DNA from: an uncultured Cellvibrionales bacterium
GTDB lineage: Bacteria; Pseudomonadota; Gammaproteobacteria; Pseudomonadales; UBA7434
NCBI GenBank assembly: GCA_937897785.1
Contig: CALCNB010000136.1
Coordinates: forward strand, 1-11,303
DNA length: 11,303 bases
Direction of reading: 5' to 3'
In this document: positions 6,022-11,303 of the stretch, piece by piece
How the letters are laid out: every line of letters starts with the position of its first letter
Numbering within the stretch: position 1 is the first letter of the stretch
Notes under the pieces: generated by a model
Databases searched by the model: none
The model's input: the letters and a program-made list of their open reading frames with translations, nothing else
Told to the model about the DNA's origin: nothing
Made by a program: the position numbers and the translations under genes

Positions 6022-7646
6022 CGTTTGACTTGATAGCTTGAAGCTTTTAAGTCCCAAGTTGCTGCATTAATGCCTGCCTCACGCAACTTGAACTTTTGTA
6101 CTTTACTGGTTGGCGTCATCGGTAACGAATCTACAAATTCCATGTACCGCGGCACGAAATAGTGTGGTGCATTGTCGTTAATAAATTCAGCCAAGGTTTC
6201 ATGCGATAGCTGCGAACCCTCGGTGCGGACCACATTCAGTTTTAATTCATGCTCGCTTTCAACTTCAGCGGAGGCTATACCAAACGCAGCAACTTCTTTA
6301 ACTTCAGGGTGGCGAATAGCGACGCTTTCGACTTCCATGGTGGAAATATTTCTGCCAGCGAAGCGGATGGCGTCTTTTTTTCGATCGACAAAAAACAATG
6401 CGCCATTGTCAGGATCTTTTCGGCCGAGATCACCCGTGCGATACCACTCACCAAAAAAAGCTTCTGCTGTTGCTTCTGGGTTATCAAAATATCCGTTTAA
6501 CACTACATAAGGTTGTAATGGGCGAATACAAATTTCACCGATTTGTTCATCGTCAACGGGTTTACCATTGTCGTCCATCAGGCAGACTTCGCTGTCCTCA
6601 ACCGCATAACCCAACGCATGCAGGGGAATATCATCGCGCTCCTCTTTGAACGTACCGAATTGATTGCAGACTAACAAGCATTCACTTTGACCCAGTCCGC
6701 CACGGGTGATTTTGACTTGAAAGCGCTCTTCAAAACGGACGCGTTGTTCGGGCGAAAGTGGCACAACGCCTGATATTCGCAAGGTATTGTCAGCGTCGTT
6801 GTCTTTCTCAGGAGCATTCAATAGAAATACTCCCATTGCCCCTAAAATAAAGCTTTGCGTGGCCTTGAACTCGCTGATCCGATCCCAGAATGTGGTGACC
6901 GAAAACTTCTGCTCAATGACGCAGGGTATACCTTCGATTAATGCACGGTAGATACCGGTTATCCAAGCCGCAGAATGGTACATCGGCAAGGTATTGTAGA
7001 TAACATCACCCGCAACTGAATCATATTGCTTGCTCGCACCGTAAATGATGGCGCGTATCCAGCAGTTATAGCTTTGCATGACCCCCTTCGATTTTCCTGT
7101 CGTGCCCGAGGTCCATAAAATGGAACAGGTGTCGCCATAATCTATAGTGCTTAAGTCAATGTTTATTTCATCGCAGGCCAATAAGCTTTGATAGCTAATG
7201 GCGTGAGTAAGATCAGACGATTGAGGGTCGCCGATTAAGACAATTTTTTCATCTCCAAGCTGATCTTGAATCGCAACAATGCGTGATTGCAGTGCTTCAT
7301 CGACCACCAGTAAAGTGCATCGGCAGCGCAGAACATTATCGAGCAACCAGTCGCCTTTGTATTCGGCATTAATTGGTGTCCATGCGGCGCCCAGTTTATT
7401 AATAGCTAAGGCCAGTAACACAATTTCAATGTCATTACTGAGCATCAATGCCACGCGATCGCCTGCTGCAACACCTAAATTGCGTAAGCCCGCGGCTAAT
7501 TGATTGGTTTGTTGTTCAACCTCAGCGAAACTTAATCGGCGTTTGTCGGTGACGAGAAATTCGCCGTTGGCGTTATAGCTCGCCTGCTGACTTAAGATTG
7601 ACGGGAAGGTGCGATTTTGGGTGTCGGTCATATCAACGCGGTACAT
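6018..7646 (-). CDS. AMP-forming acyl-CoA synthetase (possible steroid or fatty acyl-CoA ligase)
   Basis: An ANL-superfamily adenylating enzyme of 542 residues. Motifs in order are the P-loop TSGTTGKSKG (179-188), the GLGQSE stretch at the A5 position (about 317-322), YRTGDLGRKD with the ATP-ribose Asp (D406), the hinge region DRKKDAIRFAGRNIS (about 421-435), and a C-terminal catalytic Lys in PTSKVQK (K515). The reaction is ATP plus acid plus CoA to acyl-CoA, AMP and PPi; the protein is cytoplasmic. The start is taken at 7646 because AGGA at 7655-7652 lies 5 nt upstream. The longer ATG at 7658 has no visible ribosome site and would contain that AGGA. The gene converges on the aldolase with overlapping stops. 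Context suggests activation of a steroid side-chain or ring-derived acid, but the motifs do not fix the substrate. Overall it resembles carnitine/crotonobetaine-ligase-like enzymes more than LuxE-type proteins. Confidence 0.85.
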   Translation of the reverse strand: MYRVDMTDTQNRTFPSILSQQASYNANGEFLVTDKRRLSFAEVEQQTNQLAAGLRNLGVAAGDRVALMLSNDIEIVLLALAINKLGAAWTPINAEYKGDWLLDNVLRCRCTLLVVDEALQSRIVAIQDQLGDEKIVLIGDPQSSDLTHAISYQSLLACDEINIDLSTIDYGDTCSILWTSGTTGKSKGVMQSYNCWIRAIIYGASKQYDSVAGDVIYNTLPMYHSAAWITGIYRALIEGIPCVIEQKFSVTTFWDRISEFKATQSFILGAMGVFLLNAPEKDNDADNTLRISGVVPLSPEQRVRFEERFQVKITRGGLGQSECLLVCNQFGTFKEERDDIPLHALGYAVEDSEVCLMDDNGKPVDDEQIGEICIRPLQPYVVLNGYFDNPEATAEAFFGEWYRTGDLGRKDPDNGALFFVDRKKDAIRFAGRNISTMEVESVAIRHPEVKEVAAFGIASAEVESEHELKLNVVRTEGSQLSHETLAEFINDNAPHYFVPRYMEFVDSLPMTPTSKVQKFKLREAGINAATWDLKASSYQVKR

Positions 7647-7694
7647 TTTTTTCCTCATAGATAATCAATCGCCATGTGTCAGGCAAGCAGGTAG

Positions 7695-7738
7695 ATTAAG
7701 CACTTCTTGTTGTTATGCTATTATCCTTGGTGCTTAAT
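7695..7738. repeat. 9-bp perfect inverted repeat upstream of the ligase gene
   Basis: ATTAAGCAC (7695-7703) and GTGCTTAAT (7730-7738) are exact reverse complements separated by 26 bp. They lie 49-92 bp upstream of the preferred ligase start. The loop contains the minus-strand GATAAT (-10-like). The arms could be two operator half-sites flanking the ligase promoter, or the stem of an mRNA leader hairpin if transcription starts farther right. Confidence 0.45.
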
Positions 7739-7891
7739 TGGCTATTACCATAATGACAGATTTTAAGACGATTTTTTTAATTTTATTTGAGACTTCCTAG
7801 TCAGCGAAATGTAACCCGCATTTTTTAACTTTTTCTCATCATACAGTGTCATCGTTCATCCACAAAAATTGTTTGCGGGTATTTCCTTATG

Positions 7892-7907
7892 GACTAATCG
7901 GTCAGTC
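7892..7907. promoter_or_regulatory. Candidate TetR/AcrR-family operator
   Basis: GACTAATCGGTCAGTC is an imperfect palindrome, matching its reverse complement at 12 of 16 positions with perfect GACT/AGTC outer arms. Its form resembles the ACTGACCGGTCAGT-like sites of many TetR-family repressors. It ends one base before a perfect TATAAT, lying in the promoter spacer of the esterase gene, so a bound repressor would block RNA polymerase. No TetR gene is in this window. Confidence 0.5.
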
Positions 7908-7913
7908 TATAAT
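7908..7913 (+). promoter_or_regulatory. Putative -10 element of the secreted esterase gene
   Basis: A perfect TATAAT, 64 bp before the esterase ATG. The -35 region at 7885-7890 (CCTTAT, 17-bp spacing) is poor. Transcription would start near 7920, giving a leader of about 58 nt with TTAGG (7966-7970) as ribosome site. Confidence 0.5.
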
Positions 7914-7977
7914 ATGATCAGCCCAAAACTATTGGGTAACGTGTAAAGCAATCACAAGTTTAAGATTAGGTATTTGC

Positions 7978-9477
7978 ATGAATTTTCTCTCTCACGGTAA
8001 ATTATATATTAATAGTCTATGGTTATTTTTACCGCTGATAATAAATGCACAAACACTCAATTTTAATTTTTCACCAGTTGATGCAGCAGGCAATAGCTTT
8101 AATAAGTCATCATTGGTGTTTACCCTAATCAATGATGGCCTTGAATACAATCTCTTGGTTACAAGTTCTTCCACCGCTAATCCATCGCCGGGTAGTTTTC
8201 GTGTTGCCAAGCAGTTTAATTTTGGTCTTGGTGTTAAAGAGCCTGTACAAGGTCAGGGTTCATGGGCCATTAATACCGGTGAAAACATTCATTTTGCGCT
8301 GAAAGATGCTGCTAATAATCCTGTCGATTTTTCAATTGTTTCATTGAAGGCGGCCAGTGGTAATAATTTATTCGGTAATGAGCGCGCGACATTGACGATA
8401 AATAGTCATGCTTATTTATTTAGAGGTGGGGCACCTAACACTATCATTACAGATCAAAATATTATTGATAGCAGTCATACTTGGTCTGGCGAGCGGGCGG
8501 ATAACTTTAACCTTACACCCGAGGTTGAAGCTGGCGTATTTTCTCAATTCAGATTGCTTGAGCTATCGATTCGACTTGACGAAGCAGGCCCTCAGCCGCC
8601 GTCGCCTTTACAGAATTATACTGTCGGTCAACAGATAAACGGCGGGACGATTGAAAGAAGTTTTTCCGTTAGGCTGCCAAGCACGGTCACAAAAACGAGT
8701 TACCCTGTAGTGTTCTTTTTTCATGGTTCGGGTGGCCAAGGATCGAACTTCTTGCGAAGCGATATCTTACAGATGATTGATGACGAGGAATTTGTTGGTG
8801 TTTTTCCGAATGGTTACAATAATAAATGGAACGTCAATAATGAATCGCCTGCCGATGATGTAGCTTTTTTTGAAATGATGCTGACCGCTATTGCCGCCGA
8901 TACGCGTTTAGATCTCAATCAGGTTTACGGGATCGGCACCTCGAATGGCGCGGGCATGATTAATAAACTCGGCAAAGAGACTAACCACTTCCGCGGTATC
9001 GCTCCGATTGTCAGCCAGCAATTAACGTACATTGGTGCCATAGTGCCACCTCGTCCCTTATCTGTCTTCCAAGTCAATGGGCAGGACGACACGACGATCC
9101 CACCGGCTGGTGGATCAAACTTTGCGGGTGATTTCCTATCGGCTGAGGCTAGCGTCGCAAATTGGGCGGGGTATTTTAATTGCTCAACGGGGCCTGCCGC
9201 GGCGACATTAACCTGGGGCACTCGAACGGTACAAGAAACAACTTACAGCGATTGCCAAGAGAATAGGGATGTGCGACTTCACATCGTTGAAGACGTTGGC
9301 CATCAGATTAATTTGCAGGGCGCCAGCCTGTATCAAATCATTTGGACGTTCTTTAAAGATCAGCACGCGGGTTTGCCCGTTAATAATGTAACTACCAATG
9401 TGCCAGCTATGGGTGGTTTAGGGATTGTGTTGACTGCTTTACCGCTATTGGGTATCGGGGGCAGGCGCCTTAAATAA
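7978..9477 (+). CDS. Secreted PHB-depolymerase/feruloyl-esterase-like hydrolase with C-terminal sorting-like tail
   Basis: A 499-residue exported protein. Residues 1-24 form a signal peptide (LWLFLPLIINA, cleavage probably before Q25). Residues 25-205 are a beta-rich domain of no named function. Its pattern GLGVKEPVQGQGSWAINTGENIHFAL is reminiscent of beta-sandwich modules in surface proteins carrying PEP-CTERM-like anchors. After a Pro-rich linker (205-211) comes an LpqC/CE1-type alpha/beta hydrolase: oxyanion-region HGSGGQG (249-255), nucleophile S322 in GTSNGAG, probable acid D371 in NGQDDTT, and H442 in VGHQ. C402 and C426 could form a disulfide. The tail VPAMGGLG, a hydrophobic stretch and GGRRLK (475-499) look like an IPTL/GlyGly-type CTERM signal. 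Substrate could be a polyester, an aromatic ester or a lipid ester. Expression is probably TetR-controlled from the palindrome upstream. TTAGG lies 7 nt before ATG. Confidence 0.8.
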   Translation: MNFLSHGKLYINSLWLFLPLIINAQTLNFNFSPVDAAGNSFNKSSLVFTLINDGLEYNLLVTSSSTANPSPGSFRVAKQFNFGLGVKEPVQGQGSWAINTGENIHFALKDAANNPVDFSIVSLKAASGNNLFGNERATLTINSHAYLFRGGAPNTIITDQNIIDSSHTWSGERADNFNLTPEVEAGVFSQFRLLELSIRLDEAGPQPPSPLQNYTVGQQINGGTIERSFSVRLPSTVTKTSYPVVFFFHGSGGQGSNFLRSDILQMIDDEEFVGVFPNGYNNKWNVNNESPADDVAFFEMMLTAIAADTRLDLNQVYGIGTSNGAGMINKLGKETNHFRGIAPIVSQQLTYIGAIVPPRPLSVFQVNGQDDTTIPPAGGSNFAGDFLSAEASVANWAGYFNCSTGPAAATLTWGTRTVQETTYSDCQENRDVRLHIVEDVGHQINLQGASLYQIIWTFFKDQHAGLPVNNVTTNVPAMGGLGIVLTALPLLGIGGRRLK

Positions 9478-9522
9478 GTCTAGAAAAATCTTTTTTGACT
9501 ATGCCCTGCGAATGCAAAAGAT

Positions 9523-9586
9523 AGTATGATTTTTTATTGCATACTGTTTAATGATGTAAACGTAATCGATCAAGACTTGCAGTCTT
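9523..9586. promoter_or_regulatory. Cluster of three dyads upstream of the quinone oxidoreductase gene
   Basis: Three separate perfect inverted repeats lie within 64 bp: AGTATG (9523-9528) / CATACT (9540-9545), GTTTA (9546-9550) / TAAAC (9557-9561), and AAGACTTGCAGTCTT (9572-9586, 6-bp arms around TGC). The last ends 67 bp before the preferred ATG at 9654. No convincing -35/-10 pair was found in the 9478-9653 spacer. The density of dyads suggests operator DNA, though each alone is short. Confidence 0.4.
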
Positions 9587-9653
9587 CTCTACGCTCTATC
9601 ACCATTAGTTAACAGCGGTAAGCCTTTTTTATCTACATGTAATGGAGACTCTC

Positions 9654-10637
9654 ATGAAAGCATGGGTCTGTGAAGCCTTAACGGGCGAAGACGGTTTGGT
9701 ATTCCAAGCACAGCCATCATTACCTTGTGGTGCCGAGCAAATACGAATCAAAAATCATGTCGTTGGTTTGAACTTCCCCGACGTTTTGATCACCCGGGGT
9801 CTGTATCAGATGAAGCTAGATCCACCTTTTATACCCGGTAGTGAGTGTGCGGGCGAGGTAATTGAAGTGGGTTCTGCTGTCAGTGATATTGCTGTCGGTC
9901 AGCGTGTTTTGGCGATGACAGGGTTTGGCGCTTTTTCTGAAGAATTACTGGTCACACCGCCTATGCAGCAAGTAATGGTGATCCCCGATACGATGTCGTT
10001 TGAAGATGCAGCAGCGTTTAACATGGTCTATGGCACGGCCATGCACGGACTCAAGCAGCGGGCTAAGCTTATGGCTGGTGAGACGGTATTGGTGCTAGGT
10101 TCTGCTGGCGGTTGTGGCAGTGCCGCGGTGCAAATTGCCAAAGCGATGGGTGCGACGGTTATTGCCGGTGCCAGCAGTGATGAAAAATGTCAGCGTGCCA
10201 TGACATGCGGGGCTGATTTTACGGTCAATTACAGCAGCGAAAGTTTAAGAGACCGCGTGATGGCGTTAACTGATAACAACGGTGTTGACGTCGTCTTTGA
10301 TCCGGTTGGCGATGCCTTGTTTAAGCAGGCGATTCGATGTCTAGGTTGGAACGGCCGTTATTTAGTGGTGGGTTTTGCCGGCGGCGAAATTCCAAACTTC
10401 GCGGTTAATTATACGATTTTAAAGTCGATTGCAGTGATTGGCGTGGCTTACGGCATGTCGGCGATTGATAATCCCGCGATGAATCAAAGTAATTTCGATC
10501 AACTTTTTGTTTGGTACCAACAGGGCTTACTAAAGCCATTATTAGATCAGCCATATGCTTTTTCTAATATACAGCCGGCTTTAGCGCGATTAAATAATGG
10601 CAAAGCATTGGGTAAATTAGTGGTCCGTATTGAATAG
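9654..10637 (+). CDS. Zinc-independent medium-chain dehydrogenase, NADPH:quinone oxidoreductase type
   Basis: A 327-residue MDR-superfamily protein of the quinone-reductase (QOR) branch. An N-terminal GroES-like domain includes VVGLNFPDVLITRGLYQ (37-52) and PFIPGSECAGEV (58-69). A Rossmann domain follows, with the nucleotide-binding stretch GSAGGCGSAAVQ (149-160) and VDVVFDPVGD (211-220). The catalytic and structural zinc Cys sets of alcohol dehydrogenases are absent. It would transfer hydride from NADPH to a quinone, enone or enoyl substrate. The start at 9654 (MKAW...) is chosen because GGAG at 9644-9647 is 6 nt upstream; ATG at 9642 would contain this site. It is followed after 41 bp by a short-chain dehydrogenase gene, probably co-transcribed. 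The steroid-catabolism context makes an enone or enoyl-CoA substrate possible but unproven. Confidence 0.85.
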   Translation: MKAWVCEALTGEDGLVFQAQPSLPCGAEQIRIKNHVVGLNFPDVLITRGLYQMKLDPPFIPGSECAGEVIEVGSAVSDIAVGQRVLAMTGFGAFSEELLVTPPMQQVMVIPDTMSFEDAAAFNMVYGTAMHGLKQRAKLMAGETVLVLGSAGGCGSAAVQIAKAMGATVIAGASSDEKCQRAMTCGADFTVNYSSESLRDRVMALTDNNGVDVVFDPVGDALFKQAIRCLGWNGRYLVVGFAGGEIPNFAVNYTILKSIAVIGVAYGMSAIDNPAMNQSNFDQLFVWYQQGLLKPLLDQPYAFSNIQPALARLNNGKALGKLVVRIE

Positions 10638-10651
10638 GTACCTTACAACAG

Positions 10652-10665
10652 TATTCATATGAATA
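10652..10665. repeat. Perfect 14-bp palindrome between the two oxidoreductase genes
   Basis: TATTCATATGAATA is a perfect palindrome with no spacer, lying in the 41-bp gap between the quinone oxidoreductase stop and the short-chain dehydrogenase start. It ends next to the ribosome site AGGA. It could be an operator for an internal promoter. As RNA it would be a poor hairpin because it has no loop. Confidence 0.45.
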
Positions 10666-10678
10666 AAAGGAATAAGCT

Positions 10679-11303
10679 ATGTCTGTCGGACTATTAAATA
10701 ACAGGATTGCTTTAGTGACAGGTGGTGCAAGCGGTATTGGTTTTGCAATCGCCAGACAGTTTGCGGATGAGGGGGCGCAATTAATTATTGCCGATAAAAA
10801 CCCTGAAAAACTTGTCCAAGCCAACAACTGGTTTACCGAGCATAACTACTCACTACTCGCCATTGAATGCGATGTCTGTGATTCCAGTCAAGTCACATCG
10901 TTAATGACTAATGTAAAGTCGACCTATGGTCATCTTGATATATTGGTGAATAATGTGGGCGATTTTTTAGGCCGTATCAAGCCATTTGTTAGCATGACTG
11001 ACGAAGATATCGATGACTTGTTCACGGTTAATTTACGTCAGTTAATGATTTGTACGCGTGACGCCATTCCCTTATTAAGACAAGCCTCGCAACAAGCCAG
11101 TGTGATATGTATCTCATCGATTGAGGGCTATCGTGGTATGCCTAACATTGCGCCTTATGGCGCTTATAAGCTGGGTATTGAAGGTTTTGTTAAAAGTATT
11201 GCCTTAGAGTTGGGGCCTGATAATATTCGCATCAATGCTATCGCACCAGAGACCACTGAGACTGATCAAGTGCAGCCAAAAAAGTGGATTAGTGAAGCCA
11301 ATT
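10679..11303 (+). CDS. Short-chain dehydrogenase/reductase (partial, runs off the right edge)
   Basis: The reading frame is open from ATG 10679 to the window end: 208 codons plus one base. It is a classical SDR with the cofactor loop TGGASGIG (about 15-22), a CDV acidic motif (about 64-66), NNVG in place of NNAG (about 91-94), a catalytic Ser in ISSIEG, and the active-site Y-x3-K as YGAYK. INAIAPETTET is the usual segment after the catalytic region. The acidic residue after the second beta strand (IIADKN) favours NAD(H) over NADP(H). AGGA at 10668-10671 is 7 nt upstream. SDRs in steroid clusters often act as hydroxysteroid or 3-hydroxyacyl-CoA dehydrogenases, but this one cannot be assigned. 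The C-terminal part, usually about 45 residues more, is missing from the window. Confidence 0.9.
   Translation, partial: MSVGLLNNRIALVTGGASGIGFAIARQFADEGAQLIIADKNPEKLVQANNWFTEHNYSLLAIECDVCDSSQVTSLMTNVKSTYGHLDILVNNVGDFLGRIKPFVSMTDEDIDDLFTVNLRQLMICTRDAIPLLRQASQQASVICISSIEGYRGMPNIAPYGAYKLGIEGFVKSIALELGPDNIRINAIAPETTETDQVQPKKWISEAN

Larger units (their letters stand above)
7647..7977. other. Divergent intergenic regulatory region, no gene seen
   Basis: About 330 bp separate the start of the minus-strand ligase from the start of the plus-strand secreted esterase. No credible coding frame was seen. The region is AT-rich and holds a 9-bp inverted repeat near the ligase, a widely spaced 7-bp inverted repeat ACCCGCA (7814-7820) / TGCGGGT (7874-7880), and a TetR-like palindrome abutting a perfect -10 hexamer close to the esterase. 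ATTATC at 7720-7725 reads GATAAT on the minus strand and could be a weak -10 for the ligase. Confidence 0.6.

Noticed and set aside
6172..6649. Several plus-strand ORFs of 80-110 codons inside the ligase gene
   Set aside because: They are antisense to a well-supported ligase with intact motifs and show no family features of their own.
9477..9500. AGTC...GACT hairpin with an A/T-rich stem just after the esterase stop, considered as a terminator
   Set aside because: The stem has a mismatch and a wobble, the T run is inside the stem rather than after it, and no T tract follows.
9495..9530. TTGACT followed by TATGAT as a promoter for the quinone oxidoreductase
   Set aside because: The spacing is about 24 bp, too long for sigma-70, and no better -10 lies 16-18 bp downstream.

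Overview
The window looks like a chromosomal catabolic region from a Gram-negative proteobacterium, probably a gammaproteobacterium of marine or environmental type. The grounds are moderate GC, AGG/GGAG-type ribosome sites, a secreted esterase with a signal peptide and a C-terminal sorting-like tail, and a gene set typical of proteobacterial steroid degraders. The taxon is an inference; there is no rRNA, tRNA or phylogenetic marker here. No CRISPR array, insertion sequence or phage gene was seen.

Left part (94-849): a lone Coq4-family protein with an intact metal-binding motif and a GTG start. A perfect TATAAT at 913-918 follows.

Core (about 964-6021): six same-strand, closely packed genes. 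In order they are a FAS1/MaoC-like hydratase subunit lacking the catalytic His, an acyl-CoA dehydrogenase lacking the catalytic Glu, a small MaoC hydratase with an intact Asp/His dyad, a second acyl-CoA dehydrogenase carrying the Glu, a stand-alone DUF35 zinc-ribbon/OB protein, and a thiolase-fold aldolase in which both thiolase His positions are Tyr. This is the full content of the ChsE1-ChsE2 / ChsH1-ChsH2 / Ltp2 system that removes the last three side-chain carbons of sterols and bile acids. That system dehydrogenates a steroid C22-oyl-CoA, hydrates it, and cleaves it by retro-aldol reaction to a 17-ketosteroid and propionyl-CoA. The two halves of ChsH2, one polypeptide in Mycobacterium tuberculosis, are separate genes near opposite ends of the operon.

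Right part: a convergent AMP-forming acyl-CoA ligase (6018-7646, minus) overlaps the aldolase stop codon by 4 bp. A regulatory intergenic region of about 330 bp separates it from a divergent secreted PHB-depolymerase/feruloyl-esterase-like alpha/beta hydrolase (7978-9477), whose likely promoter carries a TetR-type palindrome abutting TATAAT. A dyad-rich spacer then leads to a quinone-oxidoreductase-type medium-chain dehydrogenase (9654-10637) and a short-chain dehydrogenase that runs off the right edge (10679-11303). The ligase could supply the CoA ester used by the core operon, and the two oxidoreductases could act on steroid or enoyl intermediates, but their substrates cannot be read from sequence.
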